A stretch of 64,000 bases of DNA from Aplidium turbinatum (taxonomy: Eukaryota; Chordata; Ascidiacea; Aplousobranchia; Polyclinidae): contig OU964923.1 in assembly GCA_918807975.1 (NCBI GenBank), positions 2,852,001 through 2,916,000 on the forward strand, given 5' to 3'. The notes below the pieces were generated by a model that was not told where the DNA came from, searched no databases, and saw nothing but the letters and a program-made list of their open reading frames with translations. Shown here piece after piece: positions 22,259-33,544 of the stretch. The translations under genes and the position numbers were made by a program. Within the stretch, counting starts at the first letter, position 1, and every line of letters starts with the position of its first letter.

Positions 22259-23875
22259 CAGTGTTGGGCGTGATAACTCATTTTTCAGTTAAGCGATAAC
22301 GATAATCGATAAACGAAAAATGCCTAAAGCGATAACGATAAACGATAAAATTATCGCCGATAATGTCCGATAACGATAATTTTTTTTTCTTGCTTAGCGC
22401 TGCCCCATCCCATCCAGCACGAACTGCGTTTATAAACATGACGAAAAATCGAACATAATATAGGCTACTGTAAAGGGACAAAACTTTTTGTAAGTTAAGC
22501 ATTAATAGAGTCGCAACAGCGGCAGTGGGTATCGAATCTTCAACCTCTTGATCCAGAATCAAACCACTGAGGCAACCGCCGTGCTTATAACTATACCTTC
22601 AGACACCAGTTGGATGCTTTTATCAACTGAGTTACACTGCCGCTTACGTGCAGTAGGCAAAATAATTAAATCAAATGAAAATATCATAAAAAATTCTAAA
22701 CTTTGTATTTTGCTTTCTGCTTCAAGGGCTGTTTACAGCAAAGTCAGCAATAATTGAAGAAATTCCAAAAAACGCAAAATCAAACGAAATTTATATCGGA
22801 ACATCAATATCGGATTTTTCAATGTTAAAATTAACCATTTAATGCCAAAAACTCTCTGATAAACTCCCTGAGCTTCCGATCCTCGGGTTCCACTGAGTGA
22901 GTTTGCAGCGCTTCCCAATTCTTTGGCTAAATTTTAAATGATTTTTCATTCAAATTCACTAGGCTATTATTTGTTACATTTTTTGTCTCTGTGGCCTCTC
23001 CTTATAAACCGATTTCTTATTATGTTGATTAGTTATTTGTTAACTTTGATGTGCAAAATTACCATTCCGCATTGAAAATATTGTTGCCCCACGAAAACTT
23101 ATGGCGTTTATTATGTGACCGGCTTTTTATGACTTGTTCATAAGGTTAACATTTTGGTGCTCTCTCACTTTGGGCAGGTTCTCCCCCTCCCTACTTTTTT
23201 CGCTCTGGCGAGAGCACTGAACTATAGGCCTACTGTATTGTTCTTGCATCTTTTCTCGACGGTCATACATAGCCTATCTACTTCATGCTTGCTGCATGGC
23301 TAATTTTCTTCAACTTTATACAGGAACAACTTTTAACTTGCTACGCCCCTAATCCAAGCCTATGCAATAAAATCCTACTCTCCAGAGTCTTGATCTTGAA
23401 AAGTGCGGTAAAATGCACGATGCTGCAATCAGAGTTGCGCTTACATTTTAATTGTAAAATTCACTCACGATTGCCGATTGCAGCAAAACAACAAGAGAAT
23501 TGTTGCATGCATTTCATTGCATTGCAATTTGCAACTCTAAAAATTATTGTGTTGTCAAGGCCGTCGCTGCAGGGGGCGTGCCCCCTCCCCTGACAACGAC
23601 CTGTGCACACACACTTCAGGCACTGAAGAAGTACTGGTTTTAATTTTAGTTTCATTAACTAGGTGGTTAGTAAAAATATTACTTTTCATGGTTTTTCCAC
23701 TTGTGTGTTGATCCGAAATAAAATTTATCGGCGATTATCGGCGATAATCAAACATTGCCTTTGGCGATAACGATAAACGATAACTGAAAAAGTAATTGAG
23801 CGATAACGATAGGTGATAAAAAATTATCGCCGATAACTATCGCCGGTAAATTATCGCCGATAATGCCCATCACTG
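22259..23875. mobile_element. Non-autonomous hAT element, 1.6 kb, perfect TSD
   Basis: The TIRs are CAGTGTTGGGC and GCCCATCACTG, with subterminal repeats of GCGATAACGATAA in both orientations, as is usual for hAT. The target duplication ATTGCAGC is at 22251-22258 and 23876-23883. The interior has no transposase. It contains a minus-strand tRNA-like stretch (22508-22585; GGTTGCCTCAGTGGTTTGAT, then GAAGATTCGATACCC), probably a captured SINE head. Confidence 0.9.
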
Positions 23876-23883
23876 ATTGCAGC

Positions 23884-25190
23884 CTACATAGTAAAAGAAT
23901 CAACATTTTGTAAGCTTAAACCATTTATTTAATTTAGCAAGAATAATACTTACATTGCTTCGTTCTCTTGAAAAGTTGGAGAGTTGCATCCCCTGCAGTC
24001 CTTATGCACGAGCAGCCACTGTTAATTACAATCGCAGCTATCATAATAATGTCCACCTTTTTTATCTGGCAAAGTAACCAGATTATCACTTGCTTTGTGT
24101 GAAAGGATAGCTCAAAAATTTATCTGCTAGAAATGACTAAATTTTTAAGACGACAAGAAATGGGCAGATTCAGGCATAGTATTTGAAAACATTTATCTGT
24201 GAGAGCAGAGTAACAATTATTCCACAAAACAAATCAACGGCAAAAGTAACATTTTTTTGATAATGTAGTTTTATAAAATTTGATGTTCTGCTTCAGATCA
24301 TTGTCTTTCAAACCGCATTGCATCAGAAATTTGATATGACTATTTTTGGCTACACTGAAAGTATTATTATTGCGGTTTACAGTGCATTGGTCTTTGATAC
24401 TGACTTATATCAGTTGGTTTACAGTATACATTTCTATTTGAATAAGGCACTAATGATGCTCTATATAATGCAGTAGGCTAGAGCGAAATGCGTATGCCAT
24501 AAATAGAGCTCTGCTGATTCTCCATGCACTTTTAATAACAAAAGTACGGTACATTGTTTTTTTTTTACCCTAACTTATATCAGTATCAAACTAAAAAACT
24601 TTGCACTATGTTCTGCCGGTCATAATTTGAGTAATTCGATTCATTATTTGACTTAGGACAAGCTGCGCAGTCTCTTGTGTAGGCTAAGTACCACGAATAT
24701 GCGAAATGAAGACTGTCGAAACAGATGATGACCCGAAACCTTCAGTAGACCGCTCGTGCACGGGAACCATTGTTTTACAACCGGTAGCTCCACTCACGAC
24801 AAGCACTGTTGTTTGAAATCTTTTAAATTCTGTTTGAAATTAGCAACTAGGAAGTGTCACAATCTCTATGCTACAATTACTGATAATAATAATAATGTTG
24901 TGGTTTTATTTGTTGTCGCTCTGCAACAGATCAGGTCTATTAGCGACAGGGCTCATGTGTAATTTAGTATCAAATTTATGATGTCATCACTATTACCCGA
25001 CTTATCCTCATTGCATTACCCAAGAGAACATAATCAGTACTGTTTTTAAAGTCTTCGGTATGACCGGACCGGCAATCGATCTCAGATCTACCAGCACCAG
25101 AGCTGGCGAAACTCCTTGGCCAACGAGTTGGTCTGGGGGAATCACATCCTTCAAAGTTTAGCAAGAAAAAATTACGTAGTTTTGAGGATT
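23884..25190. other. Non-coding interval with a weak 5' exon candidate
   Basis: On the minus strand at 24048-23954 an ATG opens a frame ending at a good donor (CAAT/GTAAGT). It could be the first receptor exon, but its phase does not fit the exon at 19142, so I do not include it in the gene. Nothing else is recognised. Confidence 0.3.
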
Positions 25191-25199
25191 ATTCGTAAA

Positions 25200-25480
25200 T
25201 TGTAATTGCACGTAGCTGCCGATGGGTTGGCACAGCCGATAAGGTGTTTTCTTCACAATTAAGCAATTCTGTTTCGACCCCCGGCCTGAATTGCCTGTTG
25301 AAAAGAACACTGCACACCTCTATTGAGGGTGTAATAAATTGAGTGGGCATAATTGCTGAAGAAAAATTGTCCGAGATCAAAGAAATGATTATCCTACTTT
25401 CGTTAGTACCAAAGCCTGGTATCATAAAACGTTTAACCCTGCGACATTTTGATCAAGTATGGGACCTTTTAGAGACTAAC
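25200..25480 (+). repeat. Second copy of the 12270 SINE family, decayed
   Basis: It shares ACCTCTATTGAGGGTGTAAT, AAATTGAGTGGGCATAATTG and TTCGTTAGTACCAAAGCCTG with the SINE at 12270-12550. The head is diverged (CTGTTTCGACCCCCGG as B box). Confidence 0.65.
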
Positions 25481-25514
25481 TTGGTCCACCGGTATTTGCT
25501 AGGCTACTATCATT

Positions 25515-25800
25515 CGGCGGCAGTGGCCGAGTGGTTAGCGCGTTGGGCTCGCAGTCGAGAGCCTGCATGTTCGACTCCAGCCACCCGCACTTGCTGTTGT
25601 TTCTCTGGGCAAGAAACTTTACGATAATTGCCTCTACTCAGTGATCGATTTCGAGTAATGGGTAGTACCAAATTTCAGTCATAAGTAGAGTAGATAACCG
25701 GAAACAGACTATGCCATCGGCTGCAGCGTGGGTCAGGTGTACGTCGGAAGGCGTACACCGATGCATAGCGCTCAAGTCCGCTTTCCCGCAATGCAGGGTA
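25515..25800 (+). repeat. Ser/Leu-tRNA-like SINE
   Basis: GCAGTGGCCGAGTGGTTAGC (A box) and CATGTTCGACTCCAGCC (B box) lie about 45 bp apart. The body includes TCTGGGCAAGAAACTTTACG and AATTGCCTCTACTCA. The acceptor stem does not close cleanly, so it is a SINE rather than a functional tRNA gene. Confidence 0.6.
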
Positions 25801-27200
25801 AAGATATAACAAACAAACAAACAATTTCACGCTCTCATGCATTGCGTATAATTTGAAACTTAAAAGCTGCTTCTCTGCTGTATTGAACCTGGGTCTATCT
25901 GGTGAGTTGTACGTCATCAAGCCAAACAACTGTTATTTAAATATTTGAGTTACACGTTTACTTCACGTTGCAAACCATCGATTTGATATAGAAGTGATGA
26001 TTCTAAAAATTGAAAAAATAGGCTTGTTACACCAGTGAATAGCGCTTCAAGTGGCCCTTGAATACGTTTTCCAAAAAGTTGTCTAACAATCAATTACGTG
26101 TCATTTTTGACAAAGCTAAAAGTAGAGAACAGAAGAAAGTCACAAGAGAGTCAAAAAGTTTGCTAGAAACTGCCATTTGCAACATGGGAGGTAAAATTAT
26201 TGTGGTTTCAAACAGAAAAAGGTGTTTTGTTGTGTTACTTCTCTCCCAAAACTTAACAAAAGAACGTGCGATAGGAAAATGAAAAATTTTAGATTGTATT
26301 TCTAATGCCAAAACGTTTACACCTTATTCGTGGTATGAGATTATTTCTGTAGGCTAACGATGAAACTATTTAATAAGCTGCCGTCTGTTTATCTTTGTGA
26401 ATAATTTAGGTAGTAGCCTAAACATTGAGGCTTTGATGCGATAGTCATAGAGTTGCTATAAATGTTGAAAAAATGGTAGAGTGCTGAAATTGTCTGCGTA
26501 GGTTGTTTGTGTATTGGGTCGCAAAATTTTCAGATTTGGGTTGCACTTAAAAAAGTCTGAAAACTACCGGAAGTGGCACGTCTAGGCACAGCCAAGCGCT
26601 TAAAGTGAGAATCGAAGCGGAAACCTTCTAATCATTGGTCTCTCAACCCTGCACAATGCACATCATGCATCTTGTTTTGAGGGGACTAAGGGTTGGATGG
26701 ACCAACAGAGTATATGCTAAACGACCGATTAAGCTAATCATGAGACTAGTTAGTCGAGAATCAGTTTTCATTTGTGAAACAGAAATAATCGATTCTAATC
26801 AGCGGATTACGGTGAATGGACAAAACAAAAAAATAATTTGGCAATCTGTTTATGTACGTTTCGCATCCAAACAAAAATAAAATGACCATCCATCTAAATT
26901 AAGCAATTTAATTTGTCGATTTGCCTAATTTGTGGACGATTTGCTGTTGGTTCATCCGGCCCTAAGACTTTTTACCCTCCCAAGCGAATGAGACTGAATA
27001 GGCTACATCTATTTAGTTGACCAATGTTGATGTTACAAACAATCATCAATTTCAACTAATTTGAATGATTTGTAGGTAACTTATAGACATTAACTTTTTG
27101 CTCATCAGTAGGCCAATTGATTGTATGAATGGTCACGCAATAAAAATGGTGTTGCTTTAAGAAGCATTGAAAAATCTTCCTTGAATTACAAAACACATGC
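25801..27200. other. Non-coding interval upstream of the FKBP gene
   Basis: No gene is recognised. The end (27180-27202) reads TTGAATTACAAAACACATGC followed by AG, a possible splice acceptor 25 bases before the FKBP start codon. Confidence 0.4.
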
Positions 27201-27226
27201 AGACAAAAAATTAAATATTTATAAAA

Positions 27227-30200
27227 ATGGGGAAAGCAAAGAAAAGAAAAGCAAAACAAGCCACGAAAGAAGCTGTTTCTGAACAACTACATCATGAGAA
27301 GAAAGGAAATCAGAAAACAGAAACGAGGAAAAAGAAAAAAGAAAAGTAAGTTTGACCATAGTAACAAACACGGTGTGACCAATGGACAAGACGTGTTTGC
27401 AATAGCTTTAACAAGCTGGGAGTCCAAAGAGTATGTTTGGACCTGGGATAATTTAAGGGCTCGAAACCTTTCGAGGCCTGAAAAGTAAAAGAAAAACGCT
27501 GCATACATTAATTAATGCATTGTTAGCGGTGTCTTACTTTGGGGCCCTGATTTTGATTGAGGGAATCGTTTTCTTCGAACTGAGAAAGCTTCTTTAAAAG
27601 CTTAATCCTAGTTGTTTCGTATACTTGTAGTGATTTTTAACCACTGACACAGGCCCGGTCGGTCACCCAGTTTGACAGAGTGAAAATTTTGATTGTTGAA
27701 ATGTTGTTGCAGGGGAATTATTCCATCTACTAGATGCTTCTGAATGGAAAGTTGTCCTTGAAGTGCGTTGCTCAAGCGCACACCCCATTAGAGTCTAACC
27801 AGTGCTGCTTGATCTTATGGCGGCACCTAATGGATGGAATAATTTCCCGGCAACAACACTTCAACAATCGGAAATGCGTCAAAAGCCTCTACAGTCTACA
27901 AGTATGCGAAACTACCAGGAATAACCAATCAAGGCTTTGTCAGTCCGAGGATAAAGATTCAAATCCAAACCAACTAATCTTGGTGTTTTTTGTTCATAAA
28001 GTCAGAAGCTCAACCAATAGAGCTATCGGGGAGAAAATGTCATAAGTAGCCTACCAGACCCTTCGTGTTTGTATAGGTTAACTACGACACATAGCGCAAA
28101 GCATAACGATATAAATGCGTGCGGAAAACTTAATAGGAGGAAACATGTTGAAGATCACTAACGATCTTCCTGTTCAAAAATATCCTCCTCGGCACATGAC
28201 ATGAACAATTGCAAAAAAAAAACTATTATTTGCCTTTAATATTATCCTCAAACGATGATTTTTGATATGCCTTGAGCACACTTGTTGGTAAGTAGCTTAG
28301 CCTTGATCATTTTATATTTCAACAGAACAAAACAACCTAATCCAAACACAGTTGTTACGAGAACAGTTATATTTTCTTCTATCGTTGCCGTCCTGATTGC
28401 TATGGCTGTAGTTTTATGGATGACACCAGCACAAAAACCACTTACTCATGTGTAAGTAATCATTTATATTTGATAGGTGCTAAAATAGAGTAGATAAAAT
28501 TCAAACCTAGCCAGAAGTTATGGCGTTTTGGCGTTGATTCAAAGTCTGTCGACATTAAACTTATGTAAAAAGGTCTCATTTGCTGGAAGGGTATTTATCT
28601 CACACTAAAAATGTTGATAGATTTTTAATTGTACAATTATGAAGGCTTTGTATTAGAGTTTTGTTTATCTTCACCATAAAACTTTTGAAATCTTCTGAAC
28701 TTTAATTTGATAGTAGTGCACAGTAGCATTGATAGGGAGTCCAAGGGGTGCTTTGGACCTAAGATGATTTTAGGGGCCAGTAACCTTTCCAAAAAGCCCG
28801 GAAAATAGCAGGAACCATTGTTTATTTTTTTTAATATACAGTAGTGGGGTTTTGTTAGAAATATCTAGATTAGGAGCACAAGGATCTGATTGGTACCAGG
28901 CTCAAAGTATCTTCTCACAGGCCCTGACGCGTGCTTGTGCATTCTTATTTGTTCCAAAACATGTTTTTTATATTTAGGCCACATTTTCGTGTGGTGACTG
29001 AAGATGACGAAATTAACTTTGCTCAAAAGCAAGAAGTTCATGTTTCCAGTGAAGTTATCACGCCATCGTTGGAAAATGATGATGAGAAAGAAGCCATCGT
29101 GACAGAAAAGCGTGAGCATTCATTGTCTTTCAAAGATAATGAAGACAATGACTCCATTGAGGACCAAGCACAAGACAGTATGGAAGGTAAAGATAAAGTA
29201 AAGGAGATAAGAACCAGACAACAACCTCTCAATGAAACATCCACAATCGCAGAAACAACCACTTCTTCAACTTTAGAAGCAAGTATTTCCAAAGGTAATT
29301 TGAAGATCAATACATCATTGAATGATGATGGTGGGACACGTTCTGAGAGAACATATGGAAAAGAAAGTTCAATGTCGAAAGAAGTAGTCCATGAATCAAA
29401 TAATTTTGATGATGTGGACTTAGATGATGCAAAGGCTTTGACAAATAGTGAATCTGATTTTGCAGAAAACATAAAGGAGTCCAAAAAAATTAATGTACAA
29501 GATCTTGAAGATAAAAGCGAGAATTTGAAACAAGGACAAATAAAAGTTAATTGTTTTGAGACGGAAAGCAATCCTGAAAAAAGTGATTTTGAAGTTAACG
29601 GAGATGAAGATCATGAACATGAACAAGAAAGATTATATAAAGAAGAAGACGAAGCATACAATCATCCATCCTCTGAGTTACAAGCCCGTGATGAGGAGGA
29701 GAGTGAAGACACAAACGTCGAAGATGAAACAGAAGAACTTATGGAAAATTCTGAAGCACACATCGATAATGACGTTTCCTATGAACCTAGAGAATTTCTA
29801 GAAGATTCTGAGAAAAACGTTAATGGTGACATTTCATATAAACCAGAAGGTATTCTTGAAAATTCTGAAGAAGCCTTTGATGGTAACATTCCACATGAAC
29901 CAGAAGATATTTTGGAAGATTCTGAAGAAAGTTTGGATAAGGAAGCTGAAGAATTTCTAAAAAATTTAGACAAAAACCTTGAAGATGACGTTTCACATGA
30001 TCCTGAAAAACTTCAAGAAGATTCTAAAGAAAATGTTGATGATGACGTTTCACATGATTCTGAAGAACTTCAAGATTCTGAAGAAAATGTGAACGATGAC
30101 GTTTCACATGATCCTGAAGAACTTCCAGAAGATTCTGAAGAAAATGTTGATGATGACGTTTCACATGATCCTGAAGAACTTCCAGAAGATTCTGAAGAAA

Positions 30201-33200
30201 ACGTTGATGATGACGTTTCACATGAACTTGAAGAATTTCTAGAAGATTCTGAAGAAAATGTTGATGATGACGTTTCACATGATCCTGAAGAATTTCTAAA
30301 AGATTCTGAAGAAAACGTTGATGATGACGTTTCACATGAACTTGAAGAATTTCTAGAAGATTCTGAAGAAAACGTTGATAGTGACTTTTCACATGAGCCT
30401 GAAATGTCTTCAGCGTCCGCTGCAGAACGAACAGACGTTTCAATCAATACAGAAAATAAGTCAACGACAGATAACGACCAAAAAATTCAAAACTCGTTCA
30501 GTATTTCCTCTCTTGGAGGTGAAACAACAGCATTTGATCTTGTTGAAGATGAGGATGAAGATTCTTCGGTAAATGACGAACCTCGCTCTTATCACGTAGA
30601 AGAAAAGCGGACCAAGATAATAGAAAACTTTAAGTAAGTTTGGCGAATAAATTATTCAATTTTAAATTTGACTCTCTTCTACAAGGAGTAGGCAACTGTA
30701 CGTTCAATCTTGATCTCTTACATGGAGTTATCGAAATTGAACACAAACTTATAGTAATTTAAACTGTAATTCAGGCGAAGCTGAGTAAGCTTTCTAAATA
30801 AAAAATTACTTTGCCAAAAGCGCTTCAATTAACATTGAGTGTAACCTACCGCAGTTTTGCTACATCTGAAGTTAGCTAACTGACTCTATTAAGAAGGAGC
30901 AATCTTCCTGGCGTCAGCACTACCTGGCTACTCACAAATCACAATAGAACAGCGAGCATTGCATTTCGCTAACCACATGGTGTCGTCTCCACACTACTGA
31001 GTAGTCAGGTAGTGCTGACGTCAGAAAGATCGCTCCTTCTCAACAGTAGCCTACATATCCTTGGCGACAGTTAGTTTAGTTGTTTTCTGTAAGGATTCAA
31101 TTGACTGACAAAACCAGCGGTTGAGAATTATATAGCATGACTTAGCGGTGCGATACTGATGACCCCAGGCTCATGGCCGAAAAACGTAGCCTATTCATCG
31201 CTGTCAGTTCTTGCTACACTCGACTGCCGAAAAACAACTAACTGTAGGCCTATACGTTGTCCGAAATAAACACGTTAATTATAAACCGAAAGCTATTAAT
31301 TATTGAAAAAGCTATTGCTCAATATCTCCAAATAGATATTCTCCAATATCGGATGGAGTAAAAAAGTATATTCTAAGAGACGGATATGGAGACTTACCAC
31401 GAAAAGGGGACACAGTTACATTGCACTGCGTCGGATATATTGACAAAAATCCTCCAAAAATGTTTTGGAACACAAAAGAACTGGGGCAAAGAATGTTTAG
31501 TTTCTCTATCGGAGAAAAACAAGTCATCAAAGGTAAGCTGCGATTGTGTGTTGTAGGCTGACGTAATAACCCAGAGTTCTCTTGCAGATGCTATGGCGCT
31601 TTGATAAAACTAAACCTTCCTTTGTTTTGATCTCAACGAAAGGGCAAGCTTATGCCCAGTTGTTGAAGATTTAAATTAAGTGAACGGGAAGGCAAGGAAG
31701 CCAATCTTCGTGTCCTCCTTCAGACATGCCTTGAAGTATCTTGCCAAAAACACACAGCTACATGCTCTTGGCGGTGTAGAACCGGCGACCTTTCGAACGC
31801 CGAGCCAGGGCTCTCACCACTCGGCTATTCAACCGACACAACTGTCAGTGGTATCTATGTAGGCCTACAAGTATGAGAAACTTCCTTTTTTTGTTGGCTT
31901 TCTCAGGCCGACGATAAAGATTTAAACCTATACCTAGCCTACCATATTTTAAGCAATCCTCTGTCATTTTAGGTTGGGATCAAGCAGCTGCGTCTATGAA
32001 GCTTCGGGAACGCAGCAAATTTAAAATTGAAGCAAAGAAAGCGTATGGAAAGTTTGGCTTCAAAGCATGGGAATATCCTTTACTTGTCAAATACTTGGTT
32101 TAAAACACGGGTTATGGGATACCCTGTCTGAAGAGGCCTAAATATTTCTATTTTTACCAAAATCACCCACTTTTGATCTGTTGGTGGAATGAGATCCACG
32201 GTCCTGAGGGTGGAAGTCTATATTTCAACTGAAAACACTTTCATCCAATGCCTTACTGATAGCTTACAACTGAAAATGAACTTTTGAATATTTGGAAACA
32301 TTAAACCAAAACTATAACCATTGAGAAATTTTAAAAGATGTGTAGGCCTAGGTTTCCTGAAATAAGCAAACTGCTTTTTCACCACTAGTGGCGCTAGGTG
32401 CTGCTTTTTAATCTGCTTATTCCCCTCACACTTCCCATAATGATGCTTATCCAAAAGTTGATTTTCAATTGTGAGTTATCAGTAAAGCATTGAATGAAAG
32501 TGTTTTTAGTTGAAAGACTTCCACCCTCAAGATCATGGCTTAACAGATCAAAAATGGAAATGTTTAGGCCTCTTGAGACAGGGTAGCCTATCCCATCATC
32601 TGGCATCAAAATGGTTATCATTTTCGGATTTCTCGTGATCAAAGCCATAGAAAACAGTGCAAAAAGCTGAAATTTTTTTGAATTTTAGCAGGTCTAACCC
32701 AAGGTAGTGTAGCCTACCATGTCACATTTGAGGCAGTAGGCTGTAGTGTGAGACTGAGTGGGCTTGACTGGACGACGCTGTGGAATCTTTTCCGGGATAC
32801 TGCGCAGGCTACGACAACGCACACATGACATAAAGCGTAACGTAGTCCTGCCATACAGAAGAGTGCAACTAAATGCTAATCCAAGGCGGTAGCTTAATTG
32901 AAACTTTCGTGACAAGATGGTTCTCAGATGCCGATTTTTAAACTTGTGCCCTGACCCAGTAGTTCAGTTGAATAAGCGCCTGACTTGGTCAATGAAGAAA
33001 CGCCCATATCAAGTAACCGGTAATGATGGTTCGACGAGTACTCAGGGTGCGCTTGAGTAGTGTATCTCCAGAACAGCTCTTTACTGAACGATACCTATAG
33101 TAGTGAATAAAATAATTAGCAGGCAACCATACTTCAGCAAGAGAAAGTTTACTTGGCTATCTCGGTCTGCGTTAGTCATCTAACACTTGAAGGGGCTGGA

Positions 33201-33532
33201 ATAAAGCTTCAAAAGAAGCCTTTTCATCCCGGTCACTCAATTGATACCGAATCATTTGCGTCATAAGCTAATAAGCATTCAGTTAATTTCTGACCTTCAT
33301 AATGAAAAATCATAAGCTTACTTTCTATAACATCGTAGAGTTACGGCATGGAAAAGACAGAAGCGAAAAAACGTGGCCTAAACGGTATTGTAGTTTCCAT
33401 ATTAAAACATTGATTGATTATTATTCCTTAACAATTCTTACCATCCCTCCAAATGCAGATCTTATAATGGAGTTTGAAATAATCAGTATCAAGCGCTCGA
33501 AGAAGAGGTCAATGACAACAGACAAGTACTAA
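27227..33532 (+). CDS. Membrane-anchored FKBP-type prolyl isomerase, 6 exons
   Basis: Exons 27227-27345, 28326-28451, 28978-30633, 31336-31532, 31973-32072 and 33442-33532 encode 762 aa; all phases agree. Residues 1-52 are Lys-rich. Residues 53-72 (TVIFSSIVAVLIAMAVVLWM) form one transmembrane segment, a type II signal anchor by inference. Residues ~85-630 are acidic, with ~20-residue repeats (DDVSHDPEELPEDSEENV) between 29960 and 30400. Residues ~640-750 are one FKBP domain: SDGVKKYILRDG, GDTVTLHCVGYI, FSIGEKQVIKGWD, AYGKFGF, IPPNADLIMEFEI. Trp of the VIxGW motif and Tyr of AYG are kept, but the usual HYTG is HCVG and the FD pair is FW, so isomerase activity may be reduced. The last intron is a U12-type AT-AC intron. 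The tail (SIKRSKKRSMTTDKY) is basic. The nearest named family is unclear. Confidence 0.8.
27552..27980. repeat. Foldback element of the SINE-tail family in FKBP intron 1
   Basis: The left half is reversed (CTGAGAAAGCTTC.., GTTTCGTATACTTGTAG, CACTGACACAGGCCCGG). The right half is forward (CGTCAAAAGCCTCTACAG, CAAGGCTTTGTCAGTCCGAG, GATAAAGATTCAAA). The inner arms GGAATTATTCCATC and GATGGAATAATTTCC also pair. Confidence 0.6.
28509..28586. repeat. Copy of the ~80-bp palindromic repeat
   Basis: GGCGTTGATTCAAAGTCTGT and CGACATTAAACTTATGTAAA give the inner palindrome. The right end GGTCTCATTTGCTGG matches the consensus. It lies in the second FKBP intron. Confidence 0.55.
30890..31041. repeat. Hairpin repeat in FKBP intron 3
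   Basis: AGAAGGAGCAATCTTCCTGG and CGTCAGCACTACCTGGCTAC on the left are reverse-complemented at 30998-31041 (GTAGTCAGGTAGTGCTGACG, AAAGATCGCTCCTTCT). The arms are about 43 bp. A similar sequence precedes the ribozyme at 13718, so both may belong to one composite repeat. Confidence 0.6.
31147..31195 (+). ncRNA. Degenerate relative of the 13718 hammerhead
   Basis: It shares the helix I strand GGTGCGATA with the ribozyme at 13718, then CTGATGA (31156-31162), CCCCAGGCTCATGGCC and GAAAA. Stem II is imperfect, and I cannot form helix III or the second helix I strand. It is probably inactive. Confidence 0.45.
31775..31930 (-). repeat. tRNA-derived SINE in FKBP intron 4
   Basis: On the minus strand ATAGCCGAGTGGTGAGAGCC (A box) and CGCCGGTTCTACACC (B box) are visible. 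The adjoining plus-strand CTACAAGTATGAGAAACTTC and ACGATAAAGATT match the common tail, so the two parts are in opposite sense. Confidence 0.5.
32073..33441 (+). other. U12-type AT-AC intron of the FKBP gene
   Basis: The 5' splice site is ATATCCTTT (32073-32081), the U12 consensus. The branch site is TTCCTTAAC (33424-33432), again the exact consensus. The intron ends in AC at 33440-33441, about 10 bases after the branch adenosine. Joining GA (32071-32072) to CATCCCTCC restores Asp-Ile-Pro-Pro-Asn-Ala, the conserved FKBP sequence. Without removal, the frame ends at 32101-32103 and the FKBP domain lacks its last strand. Confidence 0.9.
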
Positions 33533-33544
33533 AGCCGCATCATC

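Noticed and set aside
23954-24048. First exon of the receptor gene
   Set aside because: It has an ATG and a good donor, but its phase does not match the next known exon and it shows no signal or membrane segment.
24700-24745. Further hammerhead-like cores (also near 15172 and 39894)
   Set aside because: Words such as CTGATGA or GATGAC followed by GAAAC are present, but the stem or the order of elements is not convincing.
25515-25600. A functional tRNA gene (Ser/Leu type)
   Set aside because: A and B boxes are present, but the acceptor stem does not close, the arm layout is irregular, and the sequence continues into a SINE-like body.
25997-26320. Small Lys-rich frame as a gene
   Set aside because: Open on both strands by chance, no family resemblance, no splice or leader signals.
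29038-30447. Ser-rich and Leu/His-rich frames on the minus strand
   Set aside because: They lie opposite the repetitive acidic FKBP exon and stay open only because of its codon repeat.
32073-32103. Reading straight through to the TAA at 32101 as the true FKBP C-terminus
   Set aside because: It would remove the conserved IPPNA strand, which is found intact in phase across the U12-type intron.
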